64,000 nt of DNA from the NCBI RefSeq assembly GCF_038023995.1, contig NZ_CP150660.1:3098501-3162500 (forward strand), in the 5' to 3' direction. The notes under the pieces were generated by a model, which did no database searches, had not been told where the DNA came from, and was given only the letters and a program-made list of their open reading frames with translations. The position numbers were made by a program, and so were the translations under genes. The DNA comes from Polaribacter atrinae (GTDB lineage: Bacteria; Bacteroidota; Bacteroidia; Flavobacteriales; Flavobacteriaceae). Numbering within the stretch: the first letter of the stretch is position 1; each line of letters starts with the position of its first letter. Of the stretch, positions 17,679 to 27,161 are shown in pieces.

Positions 17679-20210
17679 TTAGAATTGTTTTCCAATTATA
17701 AAGTGTGTTTGCCAACCAGATTTTGTAGTTTGTCCAGGTAATGGATCAAAACCATGTGCAAAATCGATTCCTAATAAACCAAATGCAGGCATAAATATTC
17801 TTACACCAACACCAGCTGAACGTTTTAAGTCAAACGGATTAAATTCATCAAAATTGTCATAAGAATTACCAGCTTCTAAGAAACCTAGTGTATAAATAGA
17901 TGCAGAAGGTGCATCTGTAATTGAGTAACGTAATTCTAACTGAAATTTATTATAAATAGTACCTCCATAATTAGATGAAAGTCCACTGTTTTCATATCCT
18001 CTTAAACCTACTGTTTCTCTACCATCTAATTGGTAAGCAGCAATACCATCTCCACCAACAAAATAACGCTCTACAGGGGTTGCACCTAGTTCACTGTTAT
18101 AAGAACCTAAGTATCCTGCTTCTGCATTGGTCATTAAAACCAATTTATCTGTAAATGCAGTATACCATTTTCCTTTAAAGTTTAATTTATAGTATTCTAA
18201 CCACTTGTATTTGTCTACAGCGTCTAAATCACTATCGTTATAATCTTTATTATTCAACAAAGAATAAGGGAATGTTGCTTTTGCTCCAACTGTAAATTCA
18301 GATCCGTATGTAGGAAATATTAAACTTGGTCCTGCAGAATTTCTTGATAAAGAAATGTTATATGAAAGGTTGTTTAATGTACCGTTGTTTAAGTTTAAAC
18401 CTGCTAAACCAAAATTATAATTGTTAGATTTTAATGCTTGGTAACTGATAGATTGCGATAATTGGAAAAAATCATCTGGCCATTTTAAACGTTGTCCCAA
18501 TCCTACAGAAGCTCCAATAATTCCTAAACTTTTACTTTTATCTACATCATAAGTAGTATAATCTAATTGATATTGATTAGATGAATATACAGAAAAAGAT
18601 AATGATTTTGGTTTTTTACCACCTAACCATGGTTCTGTAAAAGAAAAACTATACGTATTGTATGTTCTACTTGTTTGTAACCTTAAAGATAATGTTTGAC
18701 CATCTCCCATTGGTAAAGGTTTGTAAGCCTCTTTATTAAAAATATTTTTGATAGAAAAGTTGTTGAATGATAAACCTAAAGTTCCAATAAAAGAACCACC
18801 ACCGTAACCACCTTGTAATTCTATTTGACTACCTCCTTTTTCTACAACAGAAAAGTCTATATCTGTTGTTTTGTTTTGGTAATCTGGTATTACATCTGGA
18901 GAAACATTAGAGTCAAAGAAACCTAATTGACCAATTTCTCTAATAGATCTAATAATGGCACTTCTGCTAAATAAATCTCCCGGTTTTACACGTAGTTCTC
19001 TAAACAATACATGGTCATTGGTTTTTTCATTACCAGAAACAGTTACTTTTTTAATACGAGCTTTTTCATCTTCTCTAATTCTAATTTCTACTGTAATAGA
19101 ATCATTTTCTACTTTGGTTTCTACAGCATTTACAGAAGAGAATAAAAAACCGTTATCTTGGTATAGTGTAGAAATATCTTGAGATGTTGGGCTACCATCA
19201 CCTTTAACGCGCTCTTCTAAAACAGCACCATTATACACATCACCTTTTTCTATTTTTAAATATAGTTGAAGTTGTTCTGCAGTATATTCTTTATTTCCAA
19301 CAAATAATATTTCTGCAAATCGGTATTGTCTACCTTCTTCTAACTCTATGTCAATGTTGATAGTGTTATCATCATTCCAACTAATTTTATCACTAAGAAT
19401 ACGAGCATCTCTGTATCCTAATCTACTATATTTATCTAAAATACTTTCTAAATCTTCTTGAAAATCTTCTTCGATATATTTAGATCCTTTCCAAAAACGC
19501 CCTAAAAGTTTTTGTTTTGTATTCTTCATTGCTTTTCTAAGATTTTTCCCAGAAAGCGCTTTATTTCCTACAAAATTAATATCCTTAATTTTAATTTTTT
19601 TGCCTTTATCAATAAAAATAGCCATATTAACAATGTTAATATCAGATGTATCTTTTTTAACATCTAAATTAACTTTAGTTTTTAGGAAACCTTTATCTGT
19701 ATATTTTTTTGTGAAGTAATTTTTAGTAGTAACAATAAGGTTATCAGTAACCATTGCACCTTTCTTTAATTCAGCGTCTTTTTGAAGTTCTTTTGCTTTT
19801 CCTTTTTTAATACCTGCAATTGTAATGTTGTTTAATTGAGGTAACTCTAATACATCAAACTGAAGATAAACCGTATTTCCGTCTAATCTAGCAAGGTAAA
19901 CGTCTACATTACTAAACTGTTTACTTTCGTATAGTTTTTTAATAGCACTTGTAAGTTTGTCTCCTGGAAGTTTAATAGGTTGCCCATTTCTTAAGCCTGT
20001 AAAAACTCTAACAGTTTCTTCACTAAACTTTTTTAAACCGGTTACACTTATGCTTCCTAGTATATATTCCTTCCCTTTTTCGAAGGAAGTACCTTTAGTA
20101 GAAGTAGTGTCTATTTTTACTGTTGATAAACTATCTAGTTCAGTTTGTGCTTTAGCACTAAAAGTAAAAAATAATGCTGTTAGCATTATTGTAGCAGAAA
20201 ATAATTTCAT
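17679..20210 (-). CDS. bamA: Outer membrane protein assembly factor BamA
   Basis: 843 residues from the ATG at 20210 (MKLFSATIMLTALFF); an in-frame start at 20249 would lengthen the signal region and overlap uppS. Signal peptide of about 22 residues, POTRA repeats over about residues 40-430, then a 16-strand Omp85 barrel. The conserved loop motif (V/L)RGY appears as GLRGYENSG, and the chain ends in phenylalanine (IIGKQF), as outer-membrane barrels do. It inserts beta-barrel proteins in the outer membrane. It is seven bases after uppS in a cell-envelope operon. Confidence 0.95.
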   Translation of the reverse strand: MKLFSATIMLTALFFTFSAKAQTELDSLSTVKIDTTSTKGTSFEKGKEYILGSISVTGLKKFSEETVRVFTGLRNGQPIKLPGDKLTSAIKKLYESKQFSNVDVYLARLDGNTVYLQFDVLELPQLNNITIAGIKKGKAKELQKDAELKKGAMVTDNLIVTTKNYFTKKYTDKGFLKTKVNLDVKKDTSDINIVNMAIFIDKGKKIKIKDINFVGNKALSGKNLRKAMKNTKQKLLGRFWKGSKYIEEDFQEDLESILDKYSRLGYRDARILSDKISWNDDNTINIDIELEEGRQYRFAEILFVGNKEYTAEQLQLYLKIEKGDVYNGAVLEERVKGDGSPTSQDISTLYQDNGFLFSSVNAVETKVENDSITVEIRIREDEKARIKKVTVSGNEKTNDHVLFRELRVKPGDLFSRSAIIRSIREIGQLGFFDSNVSPDVIPDYQNKTTDIDFSVVEKGGSQIELQGGYGGGSFIGTLGLSFNNFSIKNIFNKEAYKPLPMGDGQTLSLRLQTSRTYNTYSFSFTEPWLGGKKPKSLSFSVYSSNQYQLDYTTYDVDKSKSLGIIGASVGLGQRLKWPDDFFQLSQSISYQALKSNNYNFGLAGLNLNNGTLNNLSYNISLSRNSAGPSLIFPTYGSEFTVGAKATFPYSLLNNKDYNDSDLDAVDKYKWLEYYKLNFKGKWYTAFTDKLVLMTNAEAGYLGSYNSELGATPVERYFVGGDGIAAYQLDGRETVGLRGYENSGLSSNYGGTIYNKFQLELRYSITDAPSASIYTLGFLEAGNSYDNFDEFNPFDLKRSAGVGVRIFMPAFGLLGIDFAHGFDPLPGQTTKSGWQTHFIIGKQF

Positions 20211-20217
20211 ATAAAAT

Positions 20218-20961
20218 TTATTCTGTAATTTGTTCGCTTGTTTTTCCAAATCTTCGTTCTCTATTCTGATAGTCTATGATTGCATCGTAAAAATGCTCTT
20301 CTCTAAAATCTGGCCAAAGTATATCTGTAAAATATAATTCGGCATATGCCATTTGCCATAATAAGAAATTACTAATGCGTTGTTCTCCACTAGTTCTTAT
20401 CATTAAATCTACGTCGGGCAAATTAAACGTATATAAATGGTTATTTATAGTGTTTTCATCTATTTCTTCAATATTAAGCTCTTTATTAACAACTTTTTTA
20501 GATATATTTTTAATTGTATTAACAATTTCTTCTCTTGATCCATAGCTTAAAGCAAAAGTTAATACAATATCTGTGTTGTCTTTTGTTTGAGAAATTACAT
20601 CTCCCAAAACTTTTTGAGCTTTTTTAGGTAAGCTTTCTATAGCTCCAATTGCGTTTACTTTTACTCCATTTTTCATGAAGCCTGGTAATTCTTTTTTTAA
20701 AGAATTAATTAATAAACTCATTAAAGCGTCTACTTCTAATTTAGGTCGGTTCCAGTTTTCTGTAGAAAAAGCATATAAAGTAATTGCGTCTACATTTATT
20801 TGTGAGGCTGCACTAACAGATTCTCTAACAGCGGTTAAGGCGTTTCTATGTCCGAAAATTCTATTCATTCCTTTACCTTTAGCCCAACGACCATTACCAT
20901 CCATTATAATGGCAACATGTTTTGGCGTTCTTTGCAAGTCGATTAGTAATTTTTTATCCAT
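20218..20961 (-). CDS. uppS: Isoprenyl transferase (undecaprenyl diphosphate synthase)
   Basis: 247 residues from the ATG at 20961 (MDKKLLIDLQRTPKH); the upstream ATG at 20991 lies inside the DUF6089 coding region. Motifs: HVAIIMDGNGRWAKG near the N-terminus, with the catalytic Asp, FSTENWNRP in the middle, and RTSGEQRISNFLLWQMAY near the end. It makes the C55 lipid carrier for wall and LPS synthesis. It is eight bases after the DUF6089 gene, consistent with one operon. Confidence 0.95.
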   Translation of the reverse strand: MDKKLLIDLQRTPKHVAIIMDGNGRWAKGKGMNRIFGHRNALTAVRESVSAASQINVDAITLYAFSTENWNRPKLEVDALMSLLINSLKKELPGFMKNGVKVNAIGAIESLPKKAQKVLGDVISQTKDNTDIVLTFALSYGSREEIVNTIKNISKKVVNKELNIEEIDENTINNHLYTFNLPDVDLMIRTSGEQRISNFLLWQMAYAELYFTDILWPDFREEHFYDAIIDYQNRERRFGKTSEQITE

Positions 20962-20969
20962 AGTTTTTT

Positions 20970-21668
20970 TTAAAATCCGTTTGTATAACAAGCTGGCCTA
21001 CCAAAGGTATAGATTAAAGAAACTCCTGTAAACATGTACCAATCATTACCTGTGCCTTCTAAATTTACATTTGGTGTATCTTTAGAAAGGTAGTCTAAAC
21101 CATCTTCAAATGTATATCTAAATTTTGCTTCAATAGCCAACGCTAAAGTACCATATAATTTAGACTTATAACCAAAACCGAAAGGAATGGCCAAAGACGT
21201 TTTCTTCTCAAATTTTTCTATTCCTCCTGTTGTTAAGTATGAACTTACGTTTGTATGATTAAAAACAGCCAATTCTAAGATTAGGTAAGGAGTCCAAGTT
21301 TTATCATAAGAAGATAAATCATACTCATAGAAATTATATTCGATACCAGCAGCTAATTCATTGATATTGTTAGAAAACTTGTATGTTTTTCCGCTAGCGT
21401 CTAATCGATCTCTTCTAAAACCAGTGTCTGCATCTGCATCATTACCAGAAATTGGTAAAAAACTGTAAGTTGCTCTTAAAGCAATTCTAGGATTCCAATT
21501 GTATTTATATGTAAGTCCTCCTGCTAGTTGGTTTGGATAAAAATAGTAGTTTTTACCAATATCCCCAACATAGTTAGTACCTCCAATAGTTAGGCCTACT
21601 TCATGAAGTTGCCCCAAGAAAATAGAGGTAAAACTTACAAATACATAAAATAATATTCTTTTTTTCAT
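20970..21668 (-). CDS. DUF6089 family outer-membrane beta-barrel protein
   Basis: A 232-residue protein with a signal peptide (about 19 residues, FVSFTSIFLGQ) and a small barrel pattern. The beginning HEVGLTIGGTNYVGDIG and the order nadK - this gene - uppS - bamA match the DUF6089 protein of Flavobacteriia. The function is unknown; an outer-membrane role beside BamA is inferred. Confidence 0.85.
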   Translation of the reverse strand: MKKRILFYVFVSFTSIFLGQLHEVGLTIGGTNYVGDIGKNYYFYPNQLAGGLTYKYNWNPRIALRATYSFLPISGNDADADTGFRRDRLDASGKTYKFSNNINELAAGIEYNFYEYDLSSYDKTWTPYLILELAVFNHTNVSSYLTTGGIEKFEKKTSLAIPFGFGYKSKLYGTLALAIEAKFRYTFEDGLDYLSKDTPNVNLEGTGNDWYMFTGVSLIYTFGRPACYTNGF

Positions 21669-21772
21669 TATAAAATAGTGGGCAAATATAGAAATTTCAA
21701 ATTGCTTTATAAAGTTAATATATAGTCTTTTTTGAATAACAACTTTTTTAAAGAAATATTGTAAGTGCTTTG

Positions 21773-22672
21773 TTAAACATTTGTTTTGTTTCTAATGTCT
21801 TCTCCCCATAAAAGTTTACTTCTTAATGTCTTTAAAAAGGATTGATTTTTAGGTAAAATACTTTTTATTGTGAAGTCTGTTTTCTTTACAAAAATCTTAG
21901 TATTGTTTGGTACACTTGTTACCCTAGAATCTAATGATATTAAAAAGCTTTTTTCTCTAGAGTCTACATTTAACTCTACTTTAGTTTCGTCAGAGATTAC
22001 TATTGGTCTTGCATTAAGGTTATGCGGTGCAATTGGCGTAATTACTATGTTTTTAGAATCTGGCAAAATTACAGGTCCGTTACAGCTTAACGAATACCCT
22101 GTAGAGCCTGTTGGTGTAGATATAATTAATCCATCTGCCCAGTAATTGGTTAGGTATTCACCGTTTAAATAGGTTTTTACCCCAATCATAGAAGTGGTGT
22201 TCTTTTTGGCAATGGTTACTTCGTTTAAAGCAAAATTTAACTCTTCAAAATCTTTTGTTTTAGGCTCTGTTTTAACAGATAAAAGAGTTCTTTCTTGTAT
22301 GGTATATTCGCCTTTTAAAACCAAATTGATACTTTCTTCAATAACGTCTTTAGCAACGATGGCTAAAAAACCTAACCTACCTGTATTAATACCTAATATA
22401 GGAATGTCTAAATCTCTAATATGGGTTGCAGAACGTAAAAAGGTACCGTCTCCACCCAGTGTAAGCATTATATCAAAAGTATTGTCTAAATCATTAAAGT
22501 TATCAAATGATTTGTAGGAATCTTCCAGTATCTTGTTTTCTGTTAAAAGGTTGTAAAACTCATGTTCAATATAAAAATCAATCTTATTATTTTGTAAAAC
22601 GTGTATTAAGGTTTTAACCTCTTTTTCTGATGTAATCGCGTAAGATTGACCGTAAATTGCTGCTTTTTTCAA
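21773..22672 (-). CDS. nadK: NAD kinase
   Basis: 299 residues with the GGDG nucleotide site in MLTLGGDGTFLRSA (about residue 73), NTGRLGFLA, and the NE/D-type and glycine-rich C-terminal motifs (STPTGSTGYSLSCNGP). It phosphorylates NAD to NADP. It is 35 bases downstream of the CBS-domain gene and 104 bases upstream of the DUF6089 gene. Confidence 0.95.
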   Translation of the reverse strand: MKKAAIYGQSYAITSEKEVKTLIHVLQNNKIDFYIEHEFYNLLTENKILEDSYKSFDNFNDLDNTFDIMLTLGGDGTFLRSATHIRDLDIPILGINTGRLGFLAIVAKDVIEESINLVLKGEYTIQERTLLSVKTEPKTKDFEELNFALNEVTIAKKNTTSMIGVKTYLNGEYLTNYWADGLIISTPTGSTGYSLSCNGPVILPDSKNIVITPIAPHNLNARPIVISDETKVELNVDSREKSFLISLDSRVTSVPNNTKIFVKKTDFTIKSILPKNQSFLKTLRSKLLWGEDIRNKTNV

Positions 22673-22707
22673 TATTTTGTTTTTTTAGTAAATGCCTTGT
22701 TAAAGGT

Positions 22708-23367
22708 TTACATTTCTAAGTATTTCTGTAAATATTCAGACCTACTTTTTAAATCTTCTAAATAGATATCATTTTCATGCATAGATATAATTTTATAATC
22801 ATACCTTCTAAAAGTTTGCATAATTTCATTTATTTCTTCGGATATTACTTTGATAGTAACTTGTACGCTATCTAATTTTTTTTCTGAGATATATAAACCT
22901 AATAATTGGCCGCCACTAGCTTCTATAATCTGTACAACTTGGCTCATAGAATAATCATTTCTTAGTTTTTCTACAATTAAAGTTTCGCTTTCTTCAACCA
23001 TAAATGGGCTTGTAGAAAAAACATCTAAAACATCACGCAAATCAAAATACCCCATATAATCTTTAGTTTCATTTAAAACTGGGATAATATTAGTGTCATT
23101 GTCTGCAAAGATCTTTAATAGTTCTAAAACCGTTGCTTTTTCATCCGCAAAAAAAGAATTTAATAAGTGGGCGTGTTCCACTAATTCCTCTTCGTTATTT
23201 TCTAGTGTTTGTATATCCTCTTCAGCAAATGAACCTAACAACTTATTGTTTTCAATAACAGGAAAATGTGTGATATGGTAATTTATAAACACTTTTTGAG
23301 CACTTTTAACAGTGTCTTTTAAGCGAAGTGGTTTTATTTGGTCTAATAAGTAGTCGTTCATATTCAT
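22708..23367 (-). CDS. CBS domain-containing protein
   Basis: 219 residues with two CBS motifs over about residues 1-125 (HFPVIENNKLLGSFAEEDI; NIIPVLNETKDYMGYFDLRDV), then an ACT-like stretch SMSQVVQIIEASGGQLLG. CBS pairs sense adenosine-type ligands; the target here is unknown. The start could also be the second ATG at 23361. It precedes nadK in Flavobacteriia, and a regulatory link to NAD or nucleotide levels is possible but inferred. Confidence 0.85.
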   Translation of the reverse strand: MNMNDYLLDQIKPLRLKDTVKSAQKVFINYHITHFPVIENNKLLGSFAEEDIQTLENNEEELVEHAHLLNSFFADEKATVLELLKIFADNDTNIIPVLNETKDYMGYFDLRDVLDVFSTSPFMVEESETLIVEKLRNDYSMSQVVQIIEASGGQLLGLYISEKKLDSVQVTIKVISEEINEIMQTFRRYDYKIISMHENDIYLEDLKSRSEYLQKYLEM

Positions 23368-23402
23368 GCTTTACGAATATAGGATAAAATGATTTAATAA
23401 AT

Positions 23403-23410
23403 TATATTTG
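23403..23410 (+). promoter_or_regulatory. -7 element of the pdxJ promoter
   Basis: TATATTTG (TAnnTTTG) lies 17 bases before the pdxJ ATG in the 60-base gap to the divergent CBS gene. The -33 TTG is not clear. Confidence 0.5.
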
Positions 23411-23427
23411 CAGCCTAATTTTAGACA

Positions 23428-24141
23428 ATGACAAAGTTAAGTGTAAATATTAATAAAATAGCAACTTTAAGAAATTCTCGTGGCGGAAATGTGCCAAATT
23501 TATTAAAAGTTGCAACAGATATAGAAAGTTTTGGTGGACAAGGAATTACTATTCACCCAAGACCAGATGAAAGACATATCCGTTATCAAGATGCTAGAGA
23601 TTTAAAAAATATTGTAACGACAGAGTATAATATTGAAGGAAATCCTATAAAATCTTTCATGGATTTGGTCTTAGAAGTTAAGCCAACACAAGTTACTTTG
23701 GTGCCAGATGCGTTAGATGCAATTACCTCTAATGCAGGTTGGGATACGATTACACATCAATCCTTTTTACAAGAGGTAATTAAAGAATTTAAACAAAACG
23801 GAATTAGAACGTCAATTTTTATTGATACGGATGCAAAGTTGATTGAAGCTGCTGCAAAAACAGGAGCTGATAGAATTGAATTGTATACAGAAGATTTTGC
23901 AACACAATTTGAATTAGGTAATTTTGATGCTATTAAACCTTATACAGAAGCTGCTATTTTAGCTCATAAATTAGGATTAGGAATTAATGCTGGGCACGAT
24001 TTAAGCTTAGATAATATTAAATTTTTTAAGGAGAATATCCCTAATCTAGCAGAAGTTTCTATTGGACACGCACTAATTGCAGAGAGTCTATATTTAGGTT
24101 TAGAGAATGTTGTAAATATGTATTTGCATCGACTAAAATAA
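23428..24141 (+). CDS. pdxJ: Pyridoxine 5'-phosphate synthase
   Basis: 237 residues, family length. Typical start [18 protein letters not shown], the phosphate-site segment [17 protein letters not shown] near residues 34-50, and a C-terminal [14 protein letters not shown] and [12 protein letters not shown] pattern of the TIM barrel. It condenses 1-deoxyxylulose 5-phosphate with 3-amino-1-hydroxyacetone 1-phosphate to make vitamin B6. It is followed by a family-A repeat and then an alpha/beta hydrolase gene. Confidence 0.96.
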   Translation: MTKLSVNINKIATLRNSRGGNVPNLLKVATDIESFGGQGITIHPRPDERHIRYQDARDLKNIVTTEYNIEGNPIKSFMDLVLEVKPTQVTLVPDALDAITSNAGWDTITHQSFLQEVIKEFKQNGIRTSIFIDTDAKLIEAAAKTGADRIELYTEDFATQFELGNFDAIKPYTEAAILAHKLGLGINAGHDLSLDNIKFFKENIPNLAEVSIGHALIAESLYLGLENVVNMYLHRLK

Positions 24142-24162
24142 GTAAGTATAATTTAGTAGAAA

Positions 24163-24220
24163 TGTCTTCTCGAGCGCAGTCGAGAGGTTTATTTAGGTCT
24201 CGACTGCGCTCGACCTGACA
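24163..24220. repeat. Dispersed inverted repeat, family A (copy 2)
   Basis: 58-bp element nearly identical to 6704-6760. The 16-bp arms TCGAGCGCAGTCGAGA / TCTCGACTGCGCTCGA are perfect, with a loop of about 10 bases. It lies 21 bases after pdxJ and 16 bases before the next start, the same arrangement as copy 1. Confidence 0.9.
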
Positions 24221-24236
24221 AAATTAAACAATCTAA

Positions 24237-25010
24237 ATGTCAAATAATCCGATATTACACTCAACTATAAAAGGCCAAGGAATTCCGTTATTAATTTTAC
24301 ACGGTTATTTTGGTATGTCTGATAATTGGAAAACTTTAGGAAATCAGTTTTCTGAAACGTATCAAGTTCATTTAATTGATCAAAGAAATCACGGACGTAG
24401 TTTTCATGAAGATGAATTTAATTATGAGGTTTTAGTTGAAGATTTATACGCATATATACAGCATTATAAATTAGAAAAAGTGTATATAATTGGACATTCT
24501 ATGGGCGGAAAAACAGCAATGTTGTTTGCCGTTACATATCCTGAATTAGTTGATAAATTAATTGTTGTTGATATTTCTCCAAGACAATATCAACCACATC
24601 ATAATGCAATTTTAGCAGGTTTAAATTCTATTGATTTTTCTAAAGAAGATGCTAGAGGGAAAGTCGATAAAAAACTAGCAACGTTAATTCCTGAATTAGG
24701 TGTTCGTCAGTTTTTATTAAAGAATGTGTATTGGAAAGAAAAAGGGCAATTAGCGTTTAGATTCAATTTAGAATCTTTAACCGATAATAATCCAGAAGTT
24801 GGTGAGGCATTGCCTTCTTTTACTGTTTTTGAAAAAGATACCTTGTTCTTAAAAGGAGAAAAGTCTAATTACATTACACAAGATGAAGAACCAATTATAG
24901 AAGCCCATTTTCCGAATTCTAAAATTGTAGAAATTAAAAATGCGGGTCATTGGTTACATGCAGAAAACCCGAAACAATTTTACGATGAAGTTTCTACGTT
25001 TTTAAAGTAA
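24237..25010 (+). CDS. Alpha/beta fold hydrolase (YbfF-like)
   Basis: 257 residues. Oxyanion-hole motif LHGYFGMSDNW at about residues 21-31, nucleophile elbow GHSMGG at about 87-92, and catalytic histidine in NAGHWLHAENP near residue 240. No signal peptide, so cytoplasmic. Resembles YbfF-type esterases found after pdxJ in Flavobacteriia; the natural substrate is not known. A terminator follows. Confidence 0.88.
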   Translation: MSNNPILHSTIKGQGIPLLILHGYFGMSDNWKTLGNQFSETYQVHLIDQRNHGRSFHEDEFNYEVLVEDLYAYIQHYKLEKVYIIGHSMGGKTAMLFAVTYPELVDKLIVVDISPRQYQPHHNAILAGLNSIDFSKEDARGKVDKKLATLIPELGVRQFLLKNVYWKEKGQLAFRFNLESLTDNNPEVGEALPSFTVFEKDTLFLKGEKSNYITQDEEPIIEAHFPNSKIVEIKNAGHWLHAENPKQFYDEVSTFLK

Positions 25011-25028
25011 ACGATAAGATTTATAAAT

Positions 25029-25074
25029 AAAAAAAAGAGATTGAAACTAACTTTAGTTTTCAATCTCTTTTTTT
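25029..25074 (+). terminator. Terminator after the YbfF-like hydrolase
   Basis: Arms AAAGAGATTGAAA and TTTCAATCTCTTT (with further A/T pairs) around a loop containing AACTTTAG, followed by eight T. It also suits the convergent minus-strand gene that ends at 25093. Confidence 0.85.
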
Positions 25075-25092
25075 GTTTTAAAATAATATTGA

Positions 25093-26073
25093 TTATTTAA
25101 TATTATGCTGGTCTAAGAAAGTTAGTATTAATTTTGCTATTTCTTGTGTTTTTTCTTCAGCGGCAAAATGACCTGCATCAAGCAAATGAAGTTCTGCATT
25201 TGGTAAGTCTTTTAAATACGCGTTGGCACTTTTATAATTAAATTTTAAATCCTTTTTACCCCAAACAATAAGTGTTTTAGGTTGATTTTCTTTCAGCATT
25301 TTCTGCCATTTAGGATATCTAATTAAGTTGGTGTTGTAATCCTGAAAAAGTTGTACCTGAATTTCTCTATCTTTTTTAGAACTTAAAAAAGCCAAATCAT
25401 GTGTCCAAGCATCAGGGCTTTGTGTATTGGTTTTATCAGTATCTATATCAAACAGATATTGTTTGTTAATTATAGCATCTTTTCCTGTAAGACTGTACAG
25501 AAAATCATGTTTTTCTTTAGAAATATCCGTTTGTGCAGTTCTAAAAAAATCGATTCTTTTTGGTGTTAATCCCTCTAAATAGGCATTTGCATTTTGTACA
25601 ATTAAAGCCTTAATTCTTTTAGGATTATTTGCCATCATTCTATAACCTACGGGTGCACCAAAATCTTGCATATACATTACATAATCATCAACTTTTAATT
25701 GATTAATTAACTTTTGAGTATAAGAAGCTAGTAAATCAAATGTATGTTTTGTGGTTTTCGGGTCTAAATGATCACTATAACCAGAGCCTAAATTATCTGG
25801 GGCAATAACATGATACTGTGTAGATAACATTGGTATTAGATTTCTGTACGAATGAGAAGAAGAAGGGTAACCGTGTAATAAAACAATGGTTGGGTTTTTT
25901 CTATCTCCAGATTCTCTGTAAAATAATTTAAGGCTATCAATCTTAATGTAATTATAGGTTGTTTTTGGTGGAAAATAATATGATTTCTTACTGATTTTAG
26001 AAGTATCTTTTTCCTACAACTTGCATCCAAAAATGGCACTTGATAAAAGTATAACTATTAATAATTGTTTCAT
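25093..26073 (-). pseudogene. Alpha/beta hydrolase lipoprotein, interrupted by an amber codon at codon 20
   Basis: From the ATG at 26073 the frame is open for 327 codons except for one TAG at 26014-26016. The first 19 codons encode a lipoprotein signal (MKQLLIVILLSSAIFGCKL), the stop follows at once, and the rest is an intact alpha/beta hydrolase: LLHGYPSSSHSYRN, DNLGSGYSD, MQDFGAPVGYRM, LIVWGKKDL and catalytic histidine in DAGHFAAEE. The lesion looks like CAG to TAG. A shorter product from an internal start at 25830 would lack the oxyanion-hole part. The next gene upstream (26117-27091) is a paralogue with its own amber codon. No sign of stop recoding: other genes here end in TAG. A sequencing error cannot be excluded. 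Confidence 0.85.
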
Positions 26074-26116
26074 TTTGATAGCCTTGTTTTAGGTTTAATA
26101 ATCTCTAGATTAGACG

Positions 26117-27091
26117 TTAATTTTTAACATTCCTTCTCATAAAAACACTTATTTTATTGATGATGTCATCTCCATCTTCTTCTAAAGCAAAATGCCCAGT
26201 ATCATAGATGTTATAATCAATGTTTTTTACATCTTTTTTAAAAGCGATAGCACCACTTTCTGGAAAGAAAGCATCATTTTTACCCTAAACAATTAATAAT
26301 GGCGGTTGCTTGTCTCTTAAATATTGTTGCCATTTAGGATATAATTTTACATTATTCTGATAATCATAAAACAAGTCTATGTTTACTTTATGTGCATTTG
26401 GTCTAGAAAGCCTTAAGTAATCTAAGTTCCAATTATCTGGGTTTACAGTTTTAATATCTCTAACTCCATGCGTGTATTGCCATTTTAAACCTTCTAAAGA
26501 AAAAGCGGGTAATAAAGCGTCTTCTGTTTGCTTATTTCTGTTTTTCCATAGTGCTTTAATTCCTGCCCAAGCATCTCCTAAACCTTCTTTATAAGCGTTT
26601 CCGTTTTGGTTTATAATTGCTGTAACTCTTTCTGGATGTGCAGTTGCAATTCTAAAGCCAACGGGAGCACCATAATCTTGAATCATTAATGCGTAAGAAC
26701 TGATTTCTTTCTTTTCTAAAAAAGCATTAATAGTGGTTGCTAAATTATCGAAAGTATACTCATATGATTTAGAATCAGGAAAATCACTATTACCAAAACC
26801 ATTATAATCTGGCGCTATTAAATGATACTCGTTAGATAATTTATTTAATACTTTTCTGTATTGATGAGATGATGCAGGAAAGCCGTGTAATAATACAATT
26901 GTAGGGTTTTTAGGATTTCCTGCTTCTCTGTAGGCTATGCTAACTTCATTTATTAATATAGATTTATATGTTGTAGCTGTCATTTTTGCTGAAACATTAG
27001 TAGTCGCTTTAGTATCTACACCAATGTCTTTTTTGTTATTACATGAAATTAAAAGTGAAACCGTTGTAATTAGAATTATTAGATTCTTCAT
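26117..27091 (-). pseudogene. Alpha/beta hydrolase lipoprotein, interrupted by an amber codon near the C-terminus
   Basis: The ATG at 27091 opens a frame of 325 codons with one TAG at 26285-26287. It has a lipoprotein signal (LLISCNNKK, Cys about residue 17), LLHGFPASSHQYRK oxyanion region, and MIQDYGAPVGFR with the catalytic Asp typical of haloalkane-dehalogenase-like hydrolases. The stop replaces the Trp of LLIVWGKND seen in the paralogue (TGG to TAG). After it the frame continues with KNDAFFPESGAIAFKK and the catalytic His in DTGHFALEED. The truncated product would lose the His and is probably inactive. It is 43 bases upstream of the other hydrolase, likely one operon. Confidence 0.87.
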
Positions 27092-27109
27092 TTTTTTTAT
27101 TCTTTGGAT

Positions 27110-27147
27110 AAAAAACCATAGACAATAATAGATTGTACTATGGTTTT
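27110..27147 (-). terminator. Terminator downstream of the short-chain dehydrogenase
   Basis: Arms AAAACCATAG / CTATGGTTTT with an inner ACAAT/ATTGT pairing and T/A runs. It lies between the dehydrogenase stop and the start of the hydrolase pair, so these are probably separate transcripts. Confidence 0.75.
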
Positions 27148-27161
27148 TTTATTTTTTGTTC

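Noticed and set aside
25836..26039. 67-residue minus-strand ORF
   Set aside because: It is an out-of-frame reading of the amber-interrupted hydrolase; the true frame continues through this region.
25093..27091. Amber codons as recoded sense codons (for example pyrrolysine) in both hydrolase genes
   Set aside because: Other genes in the window end in TAG (for example at 14311-14313 and 42837-42839). The hydrolases look like point-mutated copies: one TAG is where the paralogue has Trp, and no amber-suppressor tRNA was seen.
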